Shown in pieces: positions 24,751 through 31,159 of a DNA stretch of 51,699 nt; position 1 is the stretch's first letter, and every line of letters begins with the position of its first letter. The notes beneath the pieces were generated by a model that saw only the letters and a program-made list of their open reading frames with translations, did not search any database and was not told the origin of the DNA. This stretch comes from Candidatus Brevifilum fermentans (GTDB lineage Bacteria > Chloroflexota > Anaerolineae > Anaerolineales > Villigracilaceae): NCBI GenBank assembly GCA_945877125.1, contig CAMCQT010000019.1:1-51699 (forward strand), in the 5' to 3' direction. Both the position numbers and the translations under genes were made by a program.

Positions 24751-25356
24751 TTATTTCACCTTCAACAACTGATCCAAACGGCTCAAAGATTTTTCGGGAT
24801 CGTTGAACAGGATGCCTTTCATGCCGACTTTTTCACAAGCCTCGATATTGACGAGCATATCATCGACAAAGACCGCCTCACTTGCGTCGACTTTGGCTTG
24901 GTCCAATGCAACTTCATAGATCCTAGCTGATGGTTTGGTCACACCTACCTCCGCCGAGATAATGACCGTATCGAACAGGTCGATCAGCTTTTCTTTGGTG
25001 ATGAACTCACGCAAGCCGCTCCACGCATTCGAGATCAACCCCGTGTGGAACTCTCCGCGCAAAGATCGGATGTACTCAACCAGCTTGCGGTCAACCACAT
25101 CGCCGCCAAAAAAATGGTCGCGAAAAGCCTGCATCTCAGATGCAGGCTGCTTAAATCTTTTCAGTATGGCCGCCCAGTGTGCCTCTTCGGTAATTTCACC
25201 AACAGATGCGCGCCGCGCCGAGTCACTGCCGAAAACCGCCCTGTCCATTTCATCGTAGTCCATGTTGAAACGTTCAGCTAGTTTCTGGCGCGGTGCCTGG
25301 TATTCGGTGCGCATGATGACACCGCCGAAATCAAAAAATACTGCGCGGATCGCCAT
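24751..25356 (-). CDS. HAD superfamily (subfamily IA) hydrolase
   Basis: 201 residues. Motif I is FFDFGGVI: the nucleophilic Asp is present, while the usual second Asp is Gly, as in the branch related to the epoxide-hydrolase N-terminal and haloacid-type enzymes. Motif II is LISNAW, motif III Lys in VTKPSARIYEVAL, motif IV VFVDDMLVNIEA. A helical cap lies between motifs I and II. It is probably a phosphatase of unknown substrate in the cytoplasm. It is read after the zinc-ribbon protein gene with a 12-nt gap, so the two form an operon. Confidence 0.88.
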   Translation of the reverse strand: MAIRAVFFDFGGVIMRTEYQAPRQKLAERFNMDYDEMDRAVFGSDSARRASVGEITEEAHWAAILKRFKQPASEMQAFRDHFFGGDVVDRKLVEYIRSLRGEFHTGLISNAWSGLREFITKEKLIDLFDTVIISAEVGVTKPSARIYEVALDQAKVDASEAVFVDDMLVNIEACEKVGMKGILFNDPEKSLSRLDQLLKVK

Positions 25357-25368
25357 TTTTCTTCGCGC

Positions 25369-25731
25369 CTATTTTTTCTTGGGTTCAGCGGTTTTCTTGG
25401 CGGCTGGCTTTTTTTCAGCAGGAGCTTTTGCTGCGGCTGGCTTCTTGGCAACTGTTTTTTTCTCAGACACCTCTTTCTTGACTTTTGGAAGAGGTTCGGT
25501 CTTTTGGGTGGCAGCGGCTGAAGTTTCGGCGGCCATTTGTTTGGCGGCATCCTGCCAGTTGGGGAAGAACAATTCCATTCGCTGGCGCGAAATGGAATTG
25601 GCGCGACGACAGCGCGGACAATGCGCATCGTAATGGCTTTGATGCTTTTCATTCATCGTAACGATCGCGCCTAACATTTCGGCACGGGGAAGAGCGAATG
25701 GAGTCTGACAATAGATACAACGCAGATTCAT
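25369..25731 (-). CDS. zinc-ribbon protein with Lys/Ala/Pro-rich (histone H1-like) tail
   Basis: 120 residues. The N-terminus carries CIYCQTPFALP and AHCPRCRRANSISRQRMELFFP, two CxxC pairs about 30 residues apart that should bind one zinc. The last 45 residues are Lys/Ala/Pro-rich (KKPAAAKAPAEKKPAAKKTA), as in histone H1-like or nucleic-acid-coating tails. A role in binding DNA or RNA is inferred from this composition. It precedes the HAD hydrolase gene by 12 nt. Confidence 0.78.
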   Translation of the reverse strand: MNLRCIYCQTPFALPRAEMLGAIVTMNEKHQSHYDAHCPRCRRANSISRQRMELFFPNWQDAAKQMAAETSAAATQKTEPLPKVKKEVSEKKTVAKKPAAAKAPAEKKPAAKKTAEPKKK

Positions 25732-25807
25732 AAGAATATCCTTTCCTGTCTAACTAGTATGACTTGATTCTACACTGATTTGCCTTGCCCGCCGAACCAA
25801 TTTTTAA

Positions 25808-26788
25808 TTATTCCAAACTTCGTCCTGCGCGCAGTTCTTTTTCGTACGTGGCGAATTCACTCGCCACGTACATGCCCGCCCGCTGATACAGGCGTGTCGC
25901 GCCCGTCGGGTTGGAGGCGTCCACGCCGAGACCGATGGTGGTGGTGCCGCGTTTGTAAAACTCGCCAAACGAATGTTGCAGCAGAGCAAGTCCCAGCCCC
26001 ATTTTGCGCCAGGGGCGGCGGACGCCTAGGGTGCCGATCCAGCCAATTCCCATGCGGAAGCGGTTCTGTGAATAGCCCGCAATCTGGTCTCCGTCCCAGG
26101 CGATCATCCACAAGGTTGGGTCAAAATCTGACTTGCCAAATTTTCGGTGAGACCATTCTTCGAAAGTTGAGTCGTGACTGCCCCAATGGTCGCGGAAGGC
26201 TTCGTTATCTGCCTGCCAGACGGCGATTGAATGTTCCTCTTTAACGAAGGGACACAGTTCAATGCCAGCAGGGAATGTCACAGCGGGCGGAGTCTCGTGC
26301 AATTCGGTTTCCATGCGCCAGTGATAGCGGATCGGGAAGTAGCCTTCGGTCTTGAACAGGCTGTGAGCTTGTTCATCTTTGTTGTCAATTGAACTGCGGA
26401 TGAAAACCCGCACATCCGGCTCTGCGAGTTCCACTTCTGTCTGTGCGCGTTCCTCAATTTTTTTCAGCAAGGCTGTGCCAATGCCAAGTCCCTTGAATTT
26501 GGGATGCACGTAGCCGTCTGTATCAAGGTCGTAATGGTCTTTGGCGTTATAGAATTCTTCGTAGCCGACCACCTGACCATCCTGGGTTTCCACGAGAATG
26601 GCATCACGTTCGAGGTTGAAGCCTTCGCTTTTCCAAGTATTTTCCATGTCTTCAGATGTGACCGCAACCGTCGTGTCGCCGTCGGCTTCGCAGACATCGT
26701 AGATCAGCTTTGTCACAGCGTTGACATCTGCCCATTGGACAGGACGCAGGCTGAGGCTTGAGTCGAGATGCGTTTCTTTGTTCGTCAT
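25808..26788 (-). CDS. double-domain GNAT acetyltransferase
   Basis: 326 residues from ATG 26788 (AGGAG 7-8 nt upstream). Two GNAT folds are fused: the first has HPKFKGLGIGTALLKKIEERA near residues 100-120 and the second has LGVRRPWRKMGLGLALLQHSFGEF near 260-283; both are acetyl-CoA pyrophosphate-binding motif A. The C-terminal GVDASNPTGATRLYQRAGM block is typical of mycothiol synthase-like and other tandem GNAT enzymes. The substrate is unknown. A truncated copy of its own N-terminal half lies just upstream (26813-27052), and two more GNAT genes precede that in the same operon. Confidence 0.87.
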   Translation of the reverse strand: MTNKETHLDSSLSLRPVQWADVNAVTKLIYDVCEADGDTTVAVTSEDMENTWKSEGFNLERDAILVETQDGQVVGYEEFYNAKDHYDLDTDGYVHPKFKGLGIGTALLKKIEERAQTEVELAEPDVRVFIRSSIDNKDEQAHSLFKTEGYFPIRYHWRMETELHETPPAVTFPAGIELCPFVKEEHSIAVWQADNEAFRDHWGSHDSTFEEWSHRKFGKSDFDPTLWMIAWDGDQIAGYSQNRFRMGIGWIGTLGVRRPWRKMGLGLALLQHSFGEFYKRGTTTIGLGVDASNPTGATRLYQRAGMYVASEFATYEKELRAGRSLE

Positions 26789-26812
26789 GATTAATCTCCT
26801 GCCAGTATCCAA

Positions 26813-27052
26813 TCACTTATGCTTTTTAGTTGAATGTGGATGCTTATTTTTTATTTGAATGCGGACCACTGCGCGCAAATCTGATGCGGTGGGTTGGATG
26901 CGCTCACGACGGCGAAACTCCACCACGTCAACGCCAAGCCCCTTGAATTTCGGAGGAGCGCCGTTTTTGATGAGTTTTGCCACAGCCTCAGCATCTGCCC
27001 ATTGGACAGGACGCAGGCTGAGGCTTGAGTCAAGATGCGTTTCATTTGTCAT
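26813..27052 (-). pseudogene. decayed partial duplicate of the double GNAT gene
   Basis: The ATG at 27052 overlaps the stop of the upstream GNAT gene (ATGA). The first 25 residues (TNETHLDSSLSLRPVQWADA...) nearly repeat the start of the intact gene (TNKETHLDSSLSLRPVQWAD). After KLI the protein jumps to PPKFKGLGVD, skipping roughly 65 codons, and what follows (RIQPTASDLRAVVRIQIKNKHPHS) matches the intact gene's VELAEPDVRVFIRSSIDNKDEQAHS only loosely. It is a tandem duplicate shrunk by internal deletion that keeps an open frame of 79 codons. Confidence 0.82.
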
Positions 27053-27603
27053 GAATTTTTCTCCAGCCACTCTTCGCGCAGAATGCCCATGTAGAGTCCA
27101 TCGAATCGAACTCCATCACGCAAGCCTTCGCCGCGCGTTCTGCCTTCCAACTGAAAACCAACTTTTTGATAGGATTTCAAGGCGCGCTCGTTGTAGGCAT
27201 GAAGCCCCAGCGTAATGCGGCGCAGGTTGAGTTCAAGGAAGCCATATTGCACGATCAGGCGCATGGCGTCGGTGCCGTAGCCTTTGCCCCAGTAATCACG
27301 CTCGCCAATTGAAATGCCCAGCCAGGCATCTGAGTGAGTCCACGAACTGATCCACAAGCCCACGCCGCCGATCAATTTGTCATCTTCGAGTGTGCGAACG
27401 GAAAATTGAAACGACTTCGAATTATCTTCGGCGCGTTTTTCAAGTTCTTCTTTAATTTTTTTCTCAGACCATAATTGGGCGGGGTCGCTGTCGGCCAGGC
27501 GGTGCTGTTCTGTATCTCGATCCCATTTGGCGAATGCTTTTGCCATCACCTCAGGCGATTCACTTCCCAGGCGCACCAGGGTTCCGCGATAGATGTCTTT
27601 CAT
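27049..27603 (-). CDS. GNAT acetyltransferase, RimJ/RimL-like (1)
   Basis: 184 residues from ATG 27603, which has AAGGGGTG just upstream, overlapping the end of the previous gene. The single GNAT domain shows GISIGERDYWGKGYGTDAMRLIVQYGF (motif A) and LNLRRITLGLHAYNERALKSYQKVGFQLEGRTR (motif B), the signature of the RimJ/RimL/SpeG class that acetylates protein N-termini, polyamines or drugs. The substrate is not deducible. It is the second gene of the GNAT operon and its last bases overlap the start of the decayed duplicate. Confidence 0.88.
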   Translation of the reverse strand: MKDIYRGTLVRLGSESPEVMAKAFAKWDRDTEQHRLADSDPAQLWSEKKIKEELEKRAEDNSKSFQFSVRTLEDDKLIGGVGLWISSWTHSDAWLGISIGERDYWGKGYGTDAMRLIVQYGFLELNLRRITLGLHAYNERALKSYQKVGFQLEGRTRGEGLRDGVRFDGLYMGILREEWLEKNS

Positions 27604-27607
27604 CGCA

Positions 27608-28192
27608 TCACCCCTTCGCCTGGAATTGATCGCGCCATTCGGCATTTAACAAGCCGAAAGAGAGCAGATCCCAAATTTCGCCGTCGCGGTTCAACGCCTT
27701 GCGCCTGCGGACTTCTTCCATAAAACCAAACTTCTGAAAGAGTCGGATCGCGCCTTCGTTGTAGGCAGGCACAACCGCGGTCACGCGGTAGAGGTTTAAT
27801 TCGCCAAAGGCATAGCGCAGGAGCATACTCAACGCCTGCGAGCCGTAGCCTTTGCGGCGGTCATCTGCTGAACCAATGCCCAGGCGGATGTAGCCATTGC
27901 CGTTCGTCCAGTCGATCCATTCGACGAGGGCTTTTCCGATCAAGCGGTCATCTTCGCGGGCGCGGATGGTGAAGTAGAATAAATTCTTATCCTCATCCAT
28001 CTCCTTTTCGACGGCTTCGTACTGCTTCTTGACCATCGCAGGTGAAAGCGGACGGGCGGGTTTGAGATCCAACAGGCGCATGAATTCGGTGTCATGTGTC
28101 CACTTGGATTCGATCTCGGGATGTGTTTCGTGGTCGATCGGACCAAAACGAACATCCTGCGCTTCGAACAATTGAGTTTGTATATCGAGCAT
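27608..28192 (-). CDS. GNAT acetyltransferase, RimJ/RimL-like (2)
   Basis: 194 residues from ATG 28192 with GGAGG 6 nt upstream. Motifs RLGIGSADDRRKGYGSQALSMLLRYAF and LNLYRVTAVVPAYNEGAIRLFQKFGFMEEVRRR place it in the same class as the next gene. The two share roughly a third of residues by eye and look like an old duplication. It is the first structural gene after a leader that contains a 27-residue ORF and two terminators, so transcription may be attenuated. Confidence 0.88.
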   Translation of the reverse strand: MLDIQTQLFEAQDVRFGPIDHETHPEIESKWTHDTEFMRLLDLKPARPLSPAMVKKQYEAVEKEMDEDKNLFYFTIRAREDDRLIGKALVEWIDWTNGNGYIRLGIGSADDRRKGYGSQALSMLLRYAFGELNLYRVTAVVPAYNEGAIRLFQKFGFMEEVRRRKALNRDGEIWDLLSFGLLNAEWRDQFQAKG

Positions 28193-28207
28193 GGTTTCCT
28201 CCAAAAT

Positions 28208-28243
28208 AAAAAAAACGGCTACAGGTCATTGACCCAAAGCCGC
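28208..28243 (-). terminator. GNAT leader terminator 2
   Basis: CGGCT and AGCCG pair around an inner GGGTCA-AT-GACC stem and are followed by eight T residues on the minus strand, immediately before the ribosome-binding site of the GNAT gene at 28192. Confidence 0.75.
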
Positions 28244-28258
28244 TTAAGAGGGATTAAA

Positions 28259-28296
28259 CAAAAACGGCTGCGGGTCGCAGAGCGCACCGCAGCCGT
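28259..28296 (-). terminator. GNAT leader terminator 1
   Basis: ACGGCTGCGG pairs with CGCAGCCGT on the minus strand, followed by TTTTTG. It begins about 20 nt after the stop codon of the 27-residue ORF. Its stem shares the words CGGCT/AGCCG with terminator 2, so the two could form alternative pairings. Confidence 0.78.
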
Positions 28297-28314
28297 AAGG
28301 TGACGATAAAAAGT

Positions 28315-28398
28315 CTAACGGCGGGCAGGCGCACTACAAGAATCAAAACCAGCGTTGCTGATGAATGACGGAACGATGTAAAACGTGTTCATAAACAT
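28315..28398 (-). CDS. 27-residue leader peptide or small protein
   Basis: ATG 28398 is preceded by a strong AAGGAGG 9 nt away and by a promoter about 50 nt upstream. The peptide begins MFMNTFYIVPSFISNAG and ends CSAPARR. It has a hydrophobic first half, one Cys, and a basic C-terminus. Two terminators lie between it and the GNAT genes. It could be a regulatory peptide whose translation state controls read-through, or a free small protein. I know of no matching family. Confidence 0.55.
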   Translation of the reverse strand: MFMNTFYIVPSFISNAGFDSCSAPARR

Positions 28399-28448
28399 GG
28401 GCGTGCGCCTCCTTTTTGTTAGATTTGCTTTTCTTTCAAGCGAACAAG

Positions 28449-28478
28449 AGTCTATCACGCCACTGAAAAGAGAGTCAA
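28449..28478 (-). promoter_or_regulatory. promoter of the GNAT leader
   Basis: TTGACT (28473-28478), an 18-nt spacer and TAGACT (28449-28454) on the minus strand. The start would be near 28442, giving a leader of about 250 nt before the first GNAT gene. The promoter lies inside a longer open frame (to 28503), which argues that this longer frame is not the real ORF. Confidence 0.7.
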
Positions 28479-28527
28479 GGGATTTTGTAAAATTGTCAGC
28501 CAAAAGTGAAAAATCAATATGCCTGAT

Positions 28528-28644
28528 TTAAGTTGTTCTTGTGCCGGATTTTGTGCGTTTTTGTATCTGGTGGACAATGTAGGCAACTGGATAGACCAGT
28601 AAGATTATCAGATCAATTACGGCAAACAGAAAGTAGAGTTTCAT
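28528..28644 (-). CDS. 38-residue single-helix membrane protein
   Basis: ATG 28644 has GGAGG 6 nt upstream (another ATG directly before it is only 3 nt from the site). The sequence is one membrane helix, KLYFLFAVIDLIILLVYPVA, followed by a basic tail (HQIQKRTKSGTRTT). It lies between tRNA-Leu and the GNAT operon promoter on the same strand. Many functional small membrane proteins look like this, but no homolog was recognised. Confidence 0.5.
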   Translation of the reverse strand: MKLYFLFAVIDLIILLVYPVAYIVHQIQKRTKSGTRTT

Positions 28645-28773
28645 CATACACCTCCAAAAATAAAATAATCTGGCACGGTTAAAGTTTTTACGTTTTGCAA
28701 GCTAATAAGTTTCTTTTTTTTATTCTACAATCCTCAAAATGCAATGTCAACGCCTGAAAACGCTTTTATATAT

Positions 28774-28811
28774 AACTCAAACGTCCTCCCGTTTGGGAGG
28801 ACGTTTGAGTT
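28774..28811 (-). terminator. tRNA-Leu terminator
   Basis: A 17-bp perfect stem (AACTCAAACGTCCTCCC and its inverse) with a 4-nt loop lies 7 nt after the tRNA 3' end. The following stretch on the minus strand is A/T-rich (ATATATAAAAG) without a long T run. Confidence 0.75.
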
Positions 28812-28817
28812 ATAATT

Positions 28818-28903
28818 TGGTGCCGAAGGAGGGAATTGAACCCTCATTCCCGTTGGGAACACGATTTTGAGTCGTGCGCGTCTGCCAATTCCGCCACTCC
28901 GGC
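28818..28903 (-). tRNA. tRNA-Leu (anticodon CAA)
   Basis: 86 nt including an encoded CCA (28818-28820). The acceptor stem GCCGGAG/CTTCGGC has one G-T pair, with discriminator A. The anticodon stem CACGA/TCGTG holds loop CTCAAAA, anticodon CAA, reading UUG. The variable arm is long (TTCCCAACGGGAA), as required for a class II tRNA, and the T arm is GAGGGTTCAATTCCCTC. Confidence 0.97.
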
Positions 28904-28957
28904 AATAGGACGTCGAACGACCGCAAGTATAACAAACTCTAGCTATTAAGGTCAAGT

Positions 28958-30016
28958 ATGAAACTAGGAATTATAGGACTCCCCCAATCTGGTAAAACCA
29001 CCATTTATAACGCGCTGACACGCGGCAACACGCCCACCACCGCCAGCGCAGGCCGCATCGAAGTTCACACCGCAGTTGTGGATGTGCCCGATCCGCGTGT
29101 GACTTTGCTTTCAGGCATGTTCAAGCCGAAGAAGACGATCTACACCAAAGTGACCTACGCCGACATCGCGGGGCTGGAAGCTGGTTCTGCGAAGAGCGGC
29201 ATTTCTGGCCAACTGTTGAATCAACTTAACCAAATGGAAGGTTTGATTCTGGTCGTGCGCGGTTTCACGGATGAAAATGTCATGCATCCCAGCGGAAGTG
29301 TTGATCCGCTGCGCGACGTGAACAGCATGTTAACTGAACTGCTGTTGAATGACTTGATCGCTGTCGAAAGAAAACTGGAAAAGTTGATCGAGGAACGCAA
29401 AAAAGGCGGAACCGATAAAACGATCAATGCGCGCCAAACTGAACTGTTCGAGAAAATGAACAAAACTCTTTCAGATGACAAGCCCTTGCGTTTGATGGAA
29501 TTCACAAACGAGGAGCAAAAGGAACTTTCGAGTTTTGGCTTGCTGACCCGCAAACCCATTCTGACGGTGTTCAACATGGGCGAGGGGCAATCTGCACCTG
29601 AAGCCAAACTTGACCATCCCAGTGTGGCATTGATGGGCAAACTCGAAATGGAAATTGCCCAACTCAGCGCGGAAGATGCCTCTGTTTTTATGGAGGAATA
29701 CGGCATTCAAGAATTGAGCTTGAACCGCATGATCAACCTTTCGTATGACCTGTTGCAAGTGCAGACGTTCTTCACCGTCGGCGAAGACGAAGTCCGCGCG
29801 TGGACGACCAAGCGCGGCGCGACGGCGCAGGAATCGGCAGGTGAGATTCACACCGACCTTGCGCGTGGATTCGTCCGCGCGGAGGTGGTCTCTTACGATG
29901 ACCTGACCACGCTCGGCTCGCTGAATGAAGCAAAGCTAAAAGGCAAACTCAGACTCGAAGGCAAGGAATATTTGGTTAAGGATGGCGACATCGTTCACAT
30001 CCGTTCCAGTTTGTAA
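28958..30016 (+). CDS. ychF: redox-regulated ATPase/GTPase YchF (Obg family)
   Basis: 352 residues, close to the family length of about 360. The P-loop GLPQSGKTT is near residue 7, switch-like DIAGLEAG near 70, and the family-typical coiled insertion (VERKLEKLIEERKKGG) follows. The C-terminal TGS-like domain starts around FFTVGEDEVRAWTTKRGATAQESAGEIHTDLARGFVRAEV, split over residues 265-305, and ends EYLVKDGDIVHIRSS. YchF prefers ATP and associates with ribosomes. AAGG lies 7 nt before the ATG. Confidence 0.95.
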   Translation: MKLGIIGLPQSGKTTIYNALTRGNTPTTASAGRIEVHTAVVDVPDPRVTLLSGMFKPKKTIYTKVTYADIAGLEAGSAKSGISGQLLNQLNQMEGLILVVRGFTDENVMHPSGSVDPLRDVNSMLTELLLNDLIAVERKLEKLIEERKKGGTDKTINARQTELFEKMNKTLSDDKPLRLMEFTNEEQKELSSFGLLTRKPILTVFNMGEGQSAPEAKLDHPSVALMGKLEMEIAQLSAEDASVFMEEYGIQELSLNRMINLSYDLLQVQTFFTVGEDEVRAWTTKRGATAQESAGEIHTDLARGFVRAEVVSYDDLTTLGSLNEAKLKGKLRLEGKEYLVKDGDIVHIRSSL

Positions 30017-30048
30017 AAACGTTGATATGAGCCTCTGATTTTCATATA

Positions 30049-30087
30049 ATAGGGTTGCGGATCTTTTGAGTCCGCAACCCTATTTTG
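30049..30087 (+). terminator. ychF terminator
   Basis: ATAGGGTTGCGGA pairs with TCCGCAACCCTAT (13 bp, 9-nt loop) and is followed by TTTT. Confidence 0.88.
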
Positions 30088-30100
30088 CAAGGAGGACACC

Positions 30101-31051
30101 ATGCTACTACAAACCAGCAGGCGGGGGATTGTGTTCTTTCTGTTGTTCGTTGTCCTGTTTGCCCTGGCGTGTACCCTGCCGGCGGCATCCACCCCAAACA
30201 GCCCACCTATTGTAGACTCGACCAAAGTTGCGCTTGAAATTCAGGCGACGAACATGGCTTTACAATTGACACAGGCGGCGCTGAACTCACAGCCTGCTGC
30301 CCAGCCCACTTCCACGCCACCTCAGCCAACAGCGCAGTCCGCCGCGGAGGTTCAATCAACTCCGACAGCAGACATTGAATCGCTCATCCGCTCTGCCAAT
30401 GTGTTGGTCTACGAAAACACAGATGAGTACGGCATTGGCATGTGGATTCAGGATGCGTTGGACGGCATGGGAATTAAATATACCCAGACCGGTTCGTACA
30501 GCGGGCGGTTTATGGAGTACCTGAACTCTGGCACAAAATATGATCTGATCATCGTGGGGGCGGAGGCGAAGGATAGGATTTCGGGTGAGTTTTGGGATGT
30601 GATCAATACGCGTCTGACGCGCGATAAAGCCGCTTTGATCGCTGAGATTTGGTATCTTGATACCGAGTCAAACGGGCCGATCGGTAAAATTTTGGGCGGG
30701 TGCGGAATTCGTTTCCGCAAGGATTACAGTCTGGCAGATTCGATCTATTGGTGGGATTCAATGCATCCGATTTTCAACGAGCCGAATACGGTGCTGCCGC
30801 TGTTGCACTATAACCGTTATTGGGAAAACCAAACTGGAGACCAAATTCGGCTGGGCGGTTCGGGTGACGCAGTGATGCTGGCCGGACTGTCGGCGAAGCC
30901 CAGCGATGAAGGCGTGCTGGCTACCTGTTACGATGGGCGGGTGATTATCCAGACTTTTTCTGACCACGACTATGACCAGGCGGATATTATCCCGCTGTGG
31001 GAAAACTATATTCATTACACGTTGAAGAATCACTTTTTGGCTGTACAGTAA
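30101..31051 (+). CDS. lipoprotein with a Rossmann-like domain of unknown function
   Basis: 316 residues. The signal peptide ends in a lipobox, FALAC, with Cys24. A Ser/Thr/Pro/Gln-rich linker (residues 25-90) precedes a globular domain that starts ANVLVYENTDEYGIGMWIQDAL and continues KYDLIIVGAEAKDRI, resembling alpha/beta folds of the ThuA/glutaminase-like type; this comparison is weak. Late blocks include GGSGDAVMLAGL and GVLATCYDGRVIIQTFSDHD. GGAGG precedes the ATG. It stands alone between terminators. Confidence 0.72.
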   Translation: MLLQTSRRGIVFFLLFVVLFALACTLPAASTPNSPPIVDSTKVALEIQATNMALQLTQAALNSQPAAQPTSTPPQPTAQSAAEVQSTPTADIESLIRSANVLVYENTDEYGIGMWIQDALDGMGIKYTQTGSYSGRFMEYLNSGTKYDLIIVGAEAKDRISGEFWDVINTRLTRDKAALIAEIWYLDTESNGPIGKILGGCGIRFRKDYSLADSIYWWDSMHPIFNEPNTVLPLLHYNRYWENQTGDQIRLGGSGDAVMLAGLSAKPSDEGVLATCYDGRVIIQTFSDHDYDQADIIPLWENYIHYTLKNHFLAVQ

Positions 31052-31055
31052 AAAA

Positions 31056-31092
31056 CACTTAACCACAAAGGTCACAAAGTTACACGAAGGAA
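31056..31092. repeat. CACAAAGG dispersed repeat, copy 2
   Basis: AACCACAAAGGTCACAAAGT followed by TACACGAAGGAAA matches the left half of the element at 3221-3296. It lies between the lipoprotein stop and the promoter region of the M3 peptidase gene. Confidence 0.6.
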
Positions 31093-31105
31093 ATTAAAAA
31101 ACACG

Positions 31106-31140
31106 TATAATTTATGAGGATGCGATTGCATCCTCATAAA
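31106..31140 (+). promoter_or_regulatory. -10 box and 5' leader hairpin of the M3 peptidase gene
   Basis: TATAAT (31106-31111) is followed at once by a perfect 13-bp hairpin (TTTATGAGGATGC, loop GATT, then its inverse; 31111-31140). The ribosome-binding site GGAGG comes 8 nt later. A stable stem at the very 5' end of an mRNA often slows decay; it might also respond to a ligand or protein. Confidence 0.55.
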
Positions 31141-31159
31141 TTATTTTGGAGGCAAAAAA

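Noticed and set aside
28315-28503. A 62-residue ORF starting at TTG 28503
   Set aside because: It would contain the promoter TTGACT-N18-TAGACT, while the internal ATG at 28398 has a strong ribosome-binding site.
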